The notes below the pieces were generated by a model. It made no database searches. It saw only the letters and a program-made list of their open reading frames with translations, and was not told the DNA's origin. From NCBI RefSeq assembly GCF_000226095.1, contig NC_016473.1:2604001-2668000 (forward strand): a stretch of DNA of 64,000 bases. The letters are read 5' to 3'. The translations under genes and the position numbers were made by a program. Positions 11,214-23,913 of the stretch are shown one piece after another (position 1 is the stretch's first letter; the number at the start of each line of letters is the position of its first letter). This DNA comes from Thermothelomyces thermophilus ATCC 42464. Lineage: Eukaryota > Ascomycota > Sordariomycetes > Sordariales > Chaetomiaceae.

Positions 11214-12780
11214 CTAATTGGACGCGTCCATCTCGTTCATCGGCATCTCAATGTCGTCAGAGTTGACAATGGAATCCGCAACCTTCCAGACTTGGAGGAG
11301 GTTATCCTCGGCCGCGCTGCACACGAGCCAGCGATCGTTGAGGTTCCAGCTAAAGTCGGCCAGGTGGTTCGTGTGCCCGCCGTGCATGAAGAGCAGCTCC
11401 GGCGGACCGTCCTCCTCGTCCTCCGGGGTCTGCTCCTCACCCGCGCGGCTGAGGTCCCAGAACAGAACCCGCCTATCGTAACCTCCGCTTCCCAGGATGC
11501 TGATCTCTGTCGGGTGCCACGCGACCGACGTGACGGCGTCGACGTGCCCCTCGAGAGTGTGGATCTTTTGCTTGAGGTTGCGCATGTCCCAGATACCAAT
11601 CGTCTTATCCGCCGAGGCCGTGGCGATCAGATACTCGGTCCGCGGGTTGAACGACAGCGCATTGATCGCGTCGCTGTGGCCATCACGGGCGACAACCGCC
11701 GCCTTCGTGGTATCCGGACGCCGCACGTCGATGATCTGGAGGGTCAGGTCGTCCGACACGGTGCCGATCCAGTGCTTGACCATCGGGTGGTATTGCACAT
11801 CATTGACAATATGGCTGTGATGCGTGTACCTGCGCGACGGCTTGAGCGTCTTGCCGGGTCCTTGGATGGTCTTGAGGTCCCTGTCACCGTGTCAAAACTG
11901 CCGCCTGCCTCCCCACCCAAGAGCAACTTGTTCGGCACGTACCATAGAAGCACCGTCTTGTCCTCACTACCGGACGCAAGACAGCCAGCCTCGTGCGGGT
12001 TCCAGCTCAGACCAAAGCCTTCCTCCCTATGGCCGACGAGCTCGATCTGGGGGTTAGGCGTGCCCGTGGGCGTCAGACTGTGCTTGGTGCGGTCGTAGAT
12101 CAGGACTTTGCCGTCCACGGCGAGCGTAGCGATGATGTCGGGGTTTTGTGGCTGGTACCGCGCCTTGTTGACCTCGCCCGGGTGGTCCATCTTCTGGGTT
12201 ATGTTGAACTTGATGACAGCCGGCTCGCCCGACGACGCCTTGCCGCCATAGCCACCGATCTCGCCCCGCTCGTCGTCGTAGTCGCGAGGGTTCGGATGCC
12301 CGATCTTGGGAAGCTCAAGTTCGGCAATCTGGAGATAGTTGGGCTTGCCCTCTGCCGTGTGCGTTCCGATAAGCAGTCTGTGCACCGTGCAGTTCTTGTC
12401 GGGCACGTCCTTGACGTCGGGAAACCACTGCGTCGTTAAGGTCGGCCATTCCAGCGCGGTGCTGTGGACACGGGTCAGATTCAGCCCCTTCCCTTGCAAG
12501 ATAGCCAACTGAGATAATATCCATACCTCAAGATCATGTCGTAGAGGAACGGGCTGTTCTTTTTCCATGTCTTGTACTCTGGGCAACATTAGCGAGATAG
12601 ATACGCGTTGGCAACCCAAGAGAAACACGCACCTTCATTGATCAGCCGCTGCTCCATATGCGCATCCTCCTGGTCGTCAATGCCGACTGTGCACAATTAG
12701 AATTTGCAACTTCTCCGCAGGATCGGGAATCAGTGGGGGAACACACCGTCGACGTCGTCAACAACGTCTCCGGGAGCCAT
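11214..12780 (-). CDS. hat2: Histone-binding WD40 protein, HAT type B subunit 2 (RbAp46/48 family)
   Basis: Five exons (12780-12747, 12686-12633, 12578-12527, 12461-11943, 11880-11214) join to 441 residues. The N-terminal block around EYKTWKKNSPFLYDMIL, then ALEWPTLTTQW, is the histone H4-binding helix region of the CAF1C/RbAp48 family. It is followed by seven WD repeats with classic GHREEGFGLSWN and SGSEDKTVLLWD strands. The protein is the histone-binding partner of the Hat1 acetyltransferase, which acetylates newly made H4. In filamentous fungi the same family member can also serve in CAF-1 and PRC2-type complexes, so paralogue assignment is less certain than family. The length is normal and all introns are canonical GT-AG. 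It is divergent from xrn1, with about 830 bp between the two starts. Confidence 0.93.
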
Positions 12781-13609
12781 TGCGGATCGAAGAAATGCAA
12801 TCTCGAGTCGAAATAGGTTATTCGGCTATTGGAACTTTGCTGCTCAAGACTACAAAGTAGTTTGGTGCAAGCTATCAAAGCGGGGGGATGGCTGATCAAA
12901 AAATGACCTAGTTTGAGGTCGGGTTTGAAGATGCTGTGCGCTTTGGCTTGTGCAGGAAGCTAGCGCGATGCACCAGACGCGACGCGCAGTGAAGTTAATT
13001 GACTGTGACCTCGCCTGCCCCAGCGAGCACCGAGACGACGCTATGCCAAAAGTTGGCCTAGCGTCTCTGGAGTTAACAACGGATGGGCCGCAGGATCCTC
13101 GAGAGCCGCAGGGTGGGCTTGAGCTGGGGTCCAGGCGCAACTCAGTCGTGTCGCAGTGGCGGGCAGGGCAGAGCCTGGTGGGGCTGCGGTTACAAGTGGG
13201 TCGCCGGTCAAGTCACTCGGCCTCAACCCCAACTTTCGATCCCAGGGACGCCATCAACCGTCGCCTTCCTTTCCCTTAGGCATTTCCATCGCCGTTCGCC
13301 ATTCTCTTTACTGCCTTTGAGGCATTCACCGGTATACGAGAAGAAGTACAGCCTGGGGCGTGCTGCTAGATTTGACTGGGTCTCGAAGCATTGTCCTTTT
13401 GTGTACTGCTTTGTTTCGCCGCTTCCTTTGCCTTCCGATTCTGCCTTTCTTCCCGTGTCAGGAAGCCTGGCCATTTTTTTTTTCAGCGCCGGCAAACCTA
13501 CAACTCAGCGTATCCTGCCTCTATTGCTTGAGGCGACCACGAGGTTTTGATTTTGAAACCACGACAACCGAGATTAGAGTAGCGCCGCATCGCGCGCCTT
13601 GTTGTCAGC
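12781..13609. promoter_or_regulatory. Shared divergent promoter region, hat2 / xrn1
   Basis: About 830 bp separate the two divergent start codons. Pyrimidine-rich sequence lies at about 13295-13500 on the xrn1 side. No upstream gene was recognised between them; the ORFs here are short and domain-free. Confidence 0.5.
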
Positions 13610-16600
13610 ATGGGGTATACTTCCAAGTCCTGGGCTTGCATCGCGATGAGCCCGTCTGGCTGACCAGCCGCGGCGCAGTGTTCCCAAGTTCTTCCGATGG
13701 CTCTCGGAGCGCTATCCTGCCATCTCGCAGCTCATCGCCGATAATCGGATTCCCGAATTCGACTGCCTTTACGTGCGCGAGCCTCCTATGCCTCGACAGC
13801 CCCGTCGGTTTCTCTCCCTCGATGGCTTGCTAACGGGTCGCGTAGCTGGATATGAATGGTATCATTCACAACTGCACACACAAGGATTCAGATGATGTGC
13901 ACTTTCGTCTCACCGAGGAGGAGATGTTCATCGCCATCTTCAACTACATTGAACATTTGTTCAGCAAGATTAAGCCCAAGAAGCTGTTCTTCATGGCCGT
14001 CGACGGCGTGGCCCCTCGTGCCAAGATGAACCAACAACGCGCTCGTCGTTTTCGGACCGCTTTGGATGCCGAGAAGGCTCGCGAGAAGGCCATCAGGGAG
14101 GGCAAAGAGTTGCCCAAGGAGGAACCCTTTGACAGCAACTGCATCACGCCAGGTATGATATCTTAGATAATGAATCTCAGCTGGGTCTCCCGACGCTAAT
14201 CCGCTCATATAGGAACCGAGTTCATGGCCAAGTTGTCACAGCAGCTCAAGTATTTCATCAACAAGAAGGTATCTGAGGACAGGGCCTGGCAACAGCCCGA
14301 GATTGTGCTCTCCGGTCACGAGGTGCCTGGCGAGGGAGAACACAAGATCATGGAATACATTCGGAACGCGCGCGCCCAGCCCGACTACAGCCCCAACGTA
14401 CGGCACTGCTTGTACGGTCTCGATGCGGATCTCATCATGCTGGGATTGCTAAGCCACGATCCGCATTTCTGCCTTCTCCGCGAAGAGGTTACTTTTGGTC
14501 GCCAGGCGAAACACAAGTCGAAGGAACTGGAGCATCAGAACTTCTACCTGTTGCACCTCTGCATCGTCCGAGAATATCTGGAACTCGAGTTTCAGGAGCT
14601 CAAACAGGAGGGCGCCATGAGCTTTCCGTTCGACATGGAGAGGGTGATTGACGACTTCATCCTGATGGCCTTCTTCGTCGGTAACGATTTCCTTCCGAAC
14701 CTCCCACGCCTCCACATAAACGAAGGCGCCTTGGCTACCATGTTCAGGATATACAAGGCTGTGCTCCCCAAATGCGATGGCTACATCAACGAGAACGGAA
14801 AAGTCAACCTCGAACGACTCAGGATCTTACTCGAGGAATTGTCAAAGGAGGAGTACCGTTTCTTCGAGCACGAGAACGAGGATGCCAGCTGGCTGCGAGG
14901 GAAGCGGATGCTTGAAAATGACGAGGCCGAGAGGCAGCGAGCGAAGGCCAAGGGCAAACTCATTGTCAGCTCGGAACAGAAAGCTCTTTGGAAGAAGACC
15001 ATCCGCAAGTTTCTTACAAACCAAGGAGGTTCTCGGACATTGGATCTCGGCGCCGGACTCAACGCCGCGGACCGGAAGTTTGTCCAGGAGCTAGCAGAAG
15101 CCGCCCATCTGGAGTGGGCCACAAAACCGGATGACGAAGGCCATCGCCATCTGATTCTCTCCTATCCCGCCCGGGACGAGGAGGATGAAGAGGATGAAGA
15201 AGCTCAGTCGGCGGTGCTGCGCATTGTCAAGAAGTATGACAATGCCCAAGTGATCGACCTCACGTCGGCTGATGCCAAGGCAGCCTTGGAGGCCAAGTAC
15301 CAGCAAAAGTTCCAGGAATGGAAGGACAACTACTACTTCTCCAAATTCGAGAATTGGACTCCTGAGAACAAGGAGGAGGAGCTCCGGAAGCTGACCGAGA
15401 ATTACGTCCAAGGTCTGCAGTGGGTTCTCTATTACTACTACCGTGGTATTGCCTCGTGGCCCTGGTTCTACGGCTACCACTATTCGCCCATGATTTCGGA
15501 CGTGATCAAAGGGCTGAACGCGGATTTGAACTTCAAGCTGGGCCAGCCGTTCAAGCCAAACGAGCAGCTTATGGGCGTGCTGCCAGACCGCAGCAAGAAG
15601 ATCGTCCCCAAGGTATACTGGGACCTCATGACGGACCCCAACTCCCCCATCATCGATTTTTATCCGAGAGACTTTGAACTTGACATGAACGGGAAGAAGA
15701 TGGACTGGGAAGCGGTCGTCAAGATCCCCTTCATCGACGAGAAGCGGCTGTTGGAGGCGATGGCACCCAGGGATGCGCTCCTCACCGAGGCCGAAAAGGC
15801 GCGCAACGACTTCGGGGTTCCCCTGAAGTTCACCTATTCCGAGGACGTAGACTTTGTCTACCCCTCGTCGCTGGTCGACGTTTTCCCGCCCATCCCGCAC
15901 TGCCACTGCGTGGAGAACATCTTCGACCTCCCTCCCGTGGAAGGATTGGAGTTCCGCGCCGGCCTGACGGACGGCGCGTTACTGAATGTTGAAGCCTTGG
16001 CTGGATTCCCTAGTCTCGCGACGTTGCCATATTCTGCCAGCCTTGGTTTCCACGGAGTTAATGTCTTCCAGCAGGACAGCCGCAACGAGAGCATGGTCGT
16101 CAGCTTACTCGAAACGGATTTGCGGACAAACGTGGAGTCTGCCAAAGTCAAGCTTGGCCAGCGCTGCTTCGTCGGCTACCCTTTCCTGCAGGAGGCCAAA
16201 ATCGTCAAGGTCTCGGACGAGCTCTTCGACTACACGCTTGCTGATGACGGCAGTGGGCGGATAGTCACCAGGAACCATGCTCCTCGTGAGATCGAGGAAT
16301 GGACCAAGAAGGCAGACAGGATCGAGAATTTCTACAGCAAGCGGCTGGGAATTCTGATTGGCCCTGTCGAGTCGCTTGTCTCCGTCCATATGCTCAAGGG
16401 TCTGATCAAGACGGACGAAGGCGCGACCGTCAAGGAATACGGGGAGATTCCGGGCATGGAAACGGAATACGCTTCTCAGATCATTGTGGACGAGGTCGTC
16501 AACGAGGACGAACGCTTCATCGAGAAAGCTGCGCTACCCGTGGAGGAAGAGTTCCCTGTCCAATCGACCGGGTTCTTCCTGGGCGAATACAACTATGGCC

Positions 16601-18096
16601 AGCCCCTCGAGGTCGCGGGACATTCGAGGGGTAAGCTCAGCATTTGGCTTGCTGTCCTGGAGAGGCGCGAGCCAGAGTTCGCCAAAAAGATCATTCACGA
16701 TGCTCAAAGGGGCATGCATTATTTGCCTTCATACATGGTGGCCAAGCAACTGGACCTGCACCCCCTCACGCTCAGCAAGATCACATCATCTTACTACATC
16801 CGCACCGTCGGTGATCTCAGGGTTAATCTCGGTCTCAACCTCAAGTTCGACGCGAGGAAGCAGAAGGTGCTGGGCTACTCCCGCAAATCCGAGACCGGCT
16901 GGGAGTTCAGCCCTGCTGCTGTCCACTTGATCGTGGAGTACATGACGCGGTTCCCCGACTTCTTCGCCGGGGTCAAGCGGAACCCTTCGGGCGCCGAGCT
17001 GAAGGAGACGGATCTCTGGGGTGATCCCACCGTCGCCTCCGCTCGGGTCAAAGAGATCGGCGCCTGGCTCAAGACTCTCAAGACGAGCTCCATGGAACGT
17101 GTGCCCCTCGACGCCGAGCAGCTCGACTCGGACGTGGTCATGCGGCTCGCTACCGAGGCAGATAGGCTGCAGTTGAGCACCATCTTCTCCCGTCCTAAGA
17201 AGATGAACGGCGTTCCCCGCAACGCACTCATGAGACCCGAAGACGCCGAGCACCGCCTCGGCAACCAGCGCTTCAGCCTCGGCGACCGAGTTGTGTATGT
17301 CGCGCGGACCGGTAAAGTGCCCATTGGGTTCCGTGGCACCGTCGTCGGCATCAGCCACACGCCCACCGCCAAACTCCTAGACGTCGTCTTCGACGTCACC
17401 TTCATGAGCGGCAATACGCTCGGGGGTCGCTGCCCGCCGTTTCGCGGCCAGACGGTACCCTCGACGACTCTTTTGAACCTTAGCAACCACCAGGTCGTCG
17501 CCGGCTCCAAGGCCCAGGTTGCGCGCCAGCCCGTCAGTGCGTCGGTCACGACTCTTACCGCCCACGGCGGCTACCATCTGAACGGCAAGCGCTACCAGGA
17601 CGCGGCCGCCCCGCCTCCCCTGCAGGCAAGCTTCCGCAGTGTGGTGAATGGGGCGGCCCGCGGTGGACGTGGAGGAGGAGGAGGACCGGGTGGCGGCCGC
17701 GGCGCGATTCAGGGGAATCTCCCTTACCGCGCGCACCAGCCGCAACGCCAACAGTTTGACGGTTCTCACGTACCTGCCAACAACGGCCCTGGCCAGGCGG
17801 TTCGTGGCCGCGGCGGAGCAAGCCAGTTCCGAGGCCGTGGCGCCGGCGGCATCGGCTCCTCGAATAGAGGACGCGGTGGCTACCCCGGTCCTGTCGGCGT
17901 GAATCCTAATGGAATCGTACACCCGGCGTCGGCGCCGCCTATGTATGCAGCTGTACCCCCTCCGTCAAGCTTGGACGCGCCGCGGGGCGGTCGCGGACGT
18001 GGACGTGGCGGCGCACGGGGTAGGGGTGATGGACCGGTTTTCCGAGGCCGTGGCAGGGGCGCCAGACAGCAGCAGACCGCGGCCCTACAGAGCTAG
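13610..18096 (+). CDS. xrn1: 5'-3' exoribonuclease 1 (Xrn1/Kem1 family)
   Basis: Exons 13610-13614, 13679-13772, 13846-14152 and 14213-18096 give 1429 residues. The first coding exon carries only ATGGG. Catalytic blocks are all present: GVPKFFRWLSERYP at the N-terminus, LDMNGIIHNCTH, DGVAPRAKMNQQRARRF, SGHEVPGEGEHKIM, LDADLIMLGL and VGNDFLPNLP. They form the acidic Mg2+ site and the basic pocket for 5'-monophosphate RNA. The middle contains the D1-SH3-like region of the cytoplasmic enzyme. The last ~120 residues are rich in RGG/GRG motifs, typical of RNA-binding tails. Role: processive decay of decapped mRNA in the cytoplasm. The length and the RGG tail fit cytoplasmic Xrn1 rather than nuclear Rat1/Xrn2. 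It is convergent with spc3. Confidence 0.95.
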
Positions 18097-18630
18097 AGGC
18101 CTGGGTTTCCGCTGGTCTAGGTGAAAGCTTGCGTGGGTTTGCTGGGGACGTGGTTGCGAGCGAGATTAGGGGATACGGATCCGTCATGACTGATGATGAG
18201 GCACGATTACACGACTAGCCAGGATGATGTGCATGGGAATGAGTGGTGCATATAGTCGCATGTTTGGACCGGATACGCATGGCTTTGGCTAAGGAGTTCG
18301 GCAACCACACCCTGTTCAGAACTTTGGTGGTTCGTGGTGAAGGATTTGGTCGAGAGATATCTGTACGGAAAGCAAAAGAAAGTTTAGGTAAACCGATTAA
18401 CCATGTGTAATACATGTAGAAATTAGGTTTGCCTTGATGACTCGACTCTCATATGCGGCTAAGGCACCTGGCCACCAGCGGTTAGATTAGATGAGGAATA
18501 GTCATCCGTAATCCTGGCCGCGATGGAGCAGAAATCGGACCCAGGGGAACAGGTAAAAAAAAATATAATCTTTTGGATTCGCACTATGGTATCTCGATTC
18601 GATCAGCTTGATGCCCCCCCCCCCTTTTGT
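18097..18630. other. Intergenic region between convergent xrn1 and spc3
   Basis: Holds the two 3' flanks. A C-run at about 18615-18624 lies just past the spc3 stop. Nothing else was recognised. Confidence 0.5.
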
Positions 18631-19489
18631 CTACTCCTTTTTCTTGACAGCTGGCAAGGAAAACTTCTTGCTCAGGTTGTTTTGGAGAGTCTTCCACTTC
18701 CAAAAGTCGGCATCTTGATTCCAGGTCAGAATGCCCACCCACGGCTGGACATTGTAGTGCAGCCTCAGCACCACGTCATCCTGCTCGGCGACCTTGCCTG
18801 TGGGATGCGTGATCTGGTACTTGGGGCGCTGGTTCTTGATGGAGAGTTTACCGCTGGCCCATATGTGTCAATACGTCTCCAGCAGACCGCATAGGTTGCT
18901 TGAAAGAAGGTGTGTGTGTTGGGGGGGGGGGGGGGGGTTGGCTTCTGGGACGCATACCGGCTTGGATCGATGCTCTTCCCCTGGGCGCTGCGCTTCAGCT
19001 TCCTCATGGCAATCGGACCCAGGTTCGCCAAGTGGTCGGCGCTCGGCGAAGTGATGATGCTGTCCCAGATGACGGCCTGGTTCGTCGCGTTCTGGCCGGA
19101 GCCAGAGCCGCCCGCGGAGGGCCACTCGGCGGTCACATAGACGAACAGCTGTTTCGTGTTCCAAGTGAAGAGCGACGAGAGGTCGGCTTCGAGTGAGAAC
19201 CTGATGATCGCGTACTCCTCTTTCTTCTGAGAGTAGTAGTGCGGGCGGCCGCGGACGCTAATGAGGAAGGAGGTCGGTTTGTCAGCGGCAGGAGAGCTTT
19301 CTCGGGAGAATGGCCCAGGGCGGCTCGGAGGAAAGGCGCGTACACTTGAACATTGGTGGGTTTGAGGACGCCCACACTCGGAGCGCGCGGGCTGAGGAGA
19401 TCCGAAGCGGCGATGAAGGCGGCGACAACGAACGCAACGGTGGTGAAGAAGCCAAAGGTGTTCTGGAGGCGGACGATGGAGGAGTACAT
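18631..19489 (-). CDS. spc3: Signal peptidase complex subunit 3
   Basis: Exons 19489-19344, 19257-18958 and 18853-18631 give 222 residues. An N-terminal membrane segment (about residues 12-33, FFTTVAFVVAAFIAAS core) is followed by a lumenal beta-rich domain. Family signature stretches include GRPHYYSQKKEEYA, FTWNTKQLFVYVTAEW and HYNVQPWVGILTW. Spc3/SPC22-23 is the essential single-pass lumenal subunit of the ER signal peptidase complex that supports Sec11 in removing signal peptides. The C-terminus ends in a KKKE-type tail. Intron 2 (18957-18854) carries a run of 17 C residues on the sense strand. Length and topology match the family. Confidence 0.93.
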
Positions 19490-20150
19490 GGTGGGCGATG
19501 GATCGGGGCTGTTGTGCCCTTGTTTCTTCGAGGGAGTCGGGAACGGGAAAAGGGGACTCCCAATTGAGAGGGCGAAATGGTCGGCGTCACCTGGGCCTTT
19601 TCATGGAGTGGAAGCAATGGGGATGATGCGTGACAAGCTCTCCAAGGGGACAGCTTCAGATTCCCGCGATGCCGCTGATAGCGATAAAGGCCAGATCGTT
19701 TCAATGCCGGAGTAACATAACTAGGTACTTGTTACAGCGAAGGGCTTACTGCTCGGTACATGCATAGCCAAGTTTATGCATCAATCAAGGCTGCGGATCA
19801 GATACACGTACCAGGCTGGGTAGCGACATGCATGTGGAGATTGGTCTTGGCACTTGCTCGGCGTGTACTATAAGGGTTAGGGCTATAGGTTTGCTGATCC
19901 GCTGGGTCTGGACCGATCCAGCTGCAGCTCGCAGCGGACCACTGGACTGTGTTAGGTATGATGCAGTGGGACAGGTACGGATTACATACATACATACATA
20001 CTCGGCACTGCGTAACTTGTCCCAGAGTCGGCTGTGCCTTGATCAGCGTGTTGTCTTGGTTGCTTGCGTCGCCGCTCCAGCCCGACTACCCCAGTCTCAA
20101 GTCTCAAAACCCCGACCGCACAATGCGAACATCGTAGCCCGACGCCAAAA
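19490..20150. promoter_or_regulatory. Divergent promoter region, spc3 / hid1
   Basis: Contains a GTACGGATTAC motif (19975-19985) running straight into a CATA microsatellite (about 19985-20000), and the 14-mer AGGGTTAGGGCTAT (19873-19886), which recurs at 46364. No gene was recognised. Confidence 0.5.
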
Positions 20151-23052
20151 ATGGGTGCCAGCGATTCGAAGCTCGTCTTCAAAAAGGGCATCTTCCGGCT
20201 CTCCGAGGAGCGGCACATTCCTCCCAACGAACCGTACTGGGCCTCAGTCAGTTGCCTCCGCCTCGTGCGCTGCCTTGACCTGCCAATTAATTGGCTGCTA
20301 ACCGACGGCAGTTCTGGGAGCTGCCCGAATCCTCCGAAGACATCTTCAGCCTCTTCGCCCCGGCTGATGTGCGCCGCACCCGCGACAACGCGCTCGAGAA
20401 CCTCGAGAGCCTGATCAGAGCCGTGACGGACCGCCTGACGGTGCTCCGCCACCACCCCTCCTTTCCCGACCCGGACCTCGCCCCCGACCGAGAAGCTCTG
20501 AACTGCATCCGCGTCCTCACCCGGGTTCTCCCCTTCATCTACGAAAAGGAATCGCTGCAGCAATGGCAAGACGAGCTGCTATGGTCGCCGCGGCGAAAGC
20601 CGACCAGGAAGGCGACCATCGCCAACGAGGTCCTTTTCGATGGGGGTACGGATGCGCCGCCCAAGGCGGCCCCCGACGACTTCGAGGATGCGAAGCCGCT
20701 CGCCGAAGAGCTGATAGACACCCTGCTCGATCTCCTCTTCTTCTCGGACCTCACCGTGCCCAAGGCCCCGCAGGGCAAGCCGAAGGTGACCTACGCTATC
20801 TGGCAGAGCGGCGTGGGATGCAACGCGTCAATACCTACCACAAGAGAGCACGAGAGTAATCGCTCCGAGATCCTGCGGCTGCTCTTGACTCTGGCGAGCC
20901 ACAGCATGTACCTTACGCCCAGCGTCTTGCCGCAGCAGGGAACCAAGGCGCTCACGTACATCTGCACCAATCCGGACAAGCAGGTCGTCCTGTCCGTCCT
21001 ATGTTCGCTGTTGAACACCGTAAGTGCACCCCGTCTTGGACCCGGACCCGAGAGATTCATTATTTGGCCCGATCATCATCCCTAATGCGAGCAGACCCTC
21101 AAATATAACCCGGCTAGCTGGCGCGTGCCGTACAACGCCCTGGTCCTGAAAGACCCCAAAGAGATCCTCGTCACATACACACTCCAGCTGCTCTTGGCAA
21201 CCTTGCTCTATCCCATCCCCGAACAGGCGGGCGTTCCGACACCGAAAAATTACTACCGTCATTTCCTCGGCCGCCTACACCGGCCACAGGACTTTCAGTT
21301 TGTGGTAGACGGCATGACGCGGATACTGAACCAGCCGTTGCAGACCAATTCTTCCTACATACCGGGAGCCCAGCCGCCCGTCAGATTTGCTCCCGAAATC
21401 ATAATGCTCTTTTGGGAGATGACGCAGTGCAACAAGCGCTTCCGGTCGTTCATTGTCGACACGGAGAGGGCCCATGACTTTATCATCCTGATCCTGTTCT
21501 ACGCCCTCGAATACAAGAATGATGCTTCCAAGCAGGGCTTGGTAAGGATGTGCGCTTTCCTGCTACAGACCCTCAGCGTGGAGAAGAACTTCGGGGTGAA
21601 CCTGAACAAGTCGTTCGAGGCCCAGGATACGCTCCCTCCCGCCATCCGCATCGCCGGATTCAGGGGCACGTACGCGGACTTTCTCATCCAGGTGGGTCAA
21701 CCGAAGACGTTCGTCGCCCTGTATCAGCGCTGACCCCGTCGCCAGTCCATCTACGCGCTCATCACTACCAGCCAGGGCAGACTCACGGCCATATACCCCG
21801 CGCTTCTGGCAGTGATCAACAACATCGCCGCGTATCTGGAAGGCCTCAGCGCCCCGACTTGCGCTAAGATCATGCAGCTGTTCAACTCTATGTCCTCGCC
21901 CTCCTTTCTGTTGGCCAATGAGACCAACCACCGCCTGTTGAGGTCCTTGTTAGAGGCCATCAACGCCATTATCGAGCATCAATATAACAGTGAGTCGCCA
22001 CGACTGTGAAACCAAAGAAACCTCAAGCCGACCGGAACTGACCATCTCGGGCAGAGAACCCCACTTTCATCTTCGCCATACTAAGGAATAGAAAGCGATT
22101 CGAGGCGCTGCGGTCACTGACGCTAGAAAGCGGCCAAGAGGAAATAGAGCGACGAAATCGGAAGCACAAGGATAGCGGCACTTCTCACGACCCGCTGGGC
22201 CCTAACTCGACGAGGAGCTCAATCGAGAGCGCCAGGGGTCCGGCGGCCGCGCCCTCACGGCAACCAACAACGCTTGGCGATGTCCCGGAGGATAACACTT
22301 TCGCAATCGGCGACGACGAAGACGACAGTGACGACGAGGCACGGCCAACGCCGGCAGCCTCGAGCCCCAGCGAAAACCCATCAGCACCATCATCTGTGGC
22401 GTCGGCGGCAGAAGACGAGGTGCCGAGACAGTTGCAAGGCATGTCTGAGAAGGCCCGAGGAAAGATGCCGGCGGGAGCAGGCGCCTTTTCTCGCCAAAAC
22501 AGCATCGCCGGCCTTGGAAGTGCCTCCGCTGGCCAGACGATGATGTCCGGGCGATTCGAGCCCTCGGCGCAGTGGATGGAGAGCTGGCTACCCGAGCTGC
22601 CCCTCCACACGACGCTGACCGTCCTGCAGCAGCTGTCGGTTCTCATCCCGCGGCAGGTCCTCGCGTCGGACGCGCCCACGCATGCCACGCTGGCCAAGAT
22701 CCGGGATGTGCAGCTCGTCGGGGTCGAGCCGTCGCCCGTGCGGGTCCACTCGTTCGAATGGTCGCCCCTGGCGCTCGGGTGGTACGAGTCGCTCCTCTGG
22801 GGCCTCGTCTTTGCCAGCGAGTTGCAAGTGTCCAAGGGGACCGTCGGCGTGTGGAACACGACGCAGATCAAGCTGTTCCGTGTCCAGGAGACGGCCGCAC
22901 AGGGCCCCTCTCTAACCTCGCCGCGGGGAGCCGTGGACGCGGTGGGGAACAATATCGTGTCGCGCATCGGGGCCATCAACCTGCGCGGGGTTGGGAACCC
23001 CTCGGCGCCAGTGACGGGGGCTAATGGGCAGTCTCCTGCTCGAGGCGCTTGA
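20151..23052 (+). CDS. hid1: Hid1 family protein (Golgi/dense-core vesicle factor)
   Basis: Exons 20151-20246, 20312-21019, 21095-21691, 21746-21989 and 22055-23052 join to 880 residues. It begins MGASDSK, a good N-myristoylation signal (Gly2, Ser6), as known for HID1. The family block FWELPESSEDIFSLFAP follows, then long helical repeats, among them NPASWRVPYN and FAPEIIMLFWEMTQCNKRF-like segments. A Ser/Pro/acidic disordered insert (about residues 600-690) precedes the conserved C-terminal helical block EPSAQWMESWLPELPLHTTL. In animals HID1 acts at the trans-Golgi in secretory granule biogenesis; the S. pombe relative Ftp105 binds a deubiquitinase at the Golgi. The Golgi role here is inferred from family. 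The start is the first ATG, in good context. Confidence 0.88.
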
Positions 23053-23913
23053 GTGGTTGGGATACCTTTTTTTTTTTTTTTTTTTACGCTGGGGAAGATC
23101 AGGGAAGAGGCTAGTTGGTTTTGGGAACAGTCTATTCCTCGTCCACCGTGTGGGTGGGATGAAGTTGCGAGGGTCATTGCATCATGGATCCGGTAATGGG
23201 ATGTGTGTGGCACCAACGGAGAGAGAGAGAGAGAGTATCGAGTTTTCAAGACGTCAGGCGTTTGCCCGATGGAAGGCAACGAGGTGAGTGACCTGGCTTG
23301 TCTGGGCATGGATGACATGGAACTTACGAATAATATAATCCCCCGTTTCAGGCCCTGAGTACCCTTTGGAGCTGTCACTGCCAATGATGGGCAAACCGGT
23401 TATGTGATGTGTGGAGAATGTTTGTAGAAAGAAAGATGCCCTGATTATCGTTCGCCCTCTTTCGCTTTGCAGCTTTGAGTCCTGCTTGTCCTTGTTTTCT
23501 CAATCATCAACTTGTGTTCTGGGGCCCGTGGGCCCAAGCAGAACGCCATGTGCTCTAATGGAAGGGACGAGGTGGGCCTCTACCACCAAACTTTCGAACC
23601 TTCTGTGATGCTCGCGGGCCACTCCCCGGAGTCCAAATCAGGGTAAATGCCCCTGCCTATCCTGGGATTCCGGGTCTGCTCTACAGGCTGCTGTTCGTGG
23701 GGAAGCCGCCGTCCGCAGAAGTGCCAGAAATGACATAAAATGGATACCTGAGGAACAGATAGTCCATGTAATATTAGTGCATACGAGAGAAACTAGCACG
23801 CATGATAGCACCGTGACTCGCATCACGCACTCCTAGTTGCGCACATCCATCAAAGCGCCACTTCGCACTCATGCTGTCAATCCCACTGCATCAACGAGCA
23901 GAGACTCGTCGCC
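23053..23913. other. Intergenic, with a 19-T homopolymer
   Basis: A poly-T run (about 23067-23085) lies just after the hid1 stop, and a GA microsatellite (about 23220-23235) further on. No conserved coding sequence was recognised. Confidence 0.5.
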
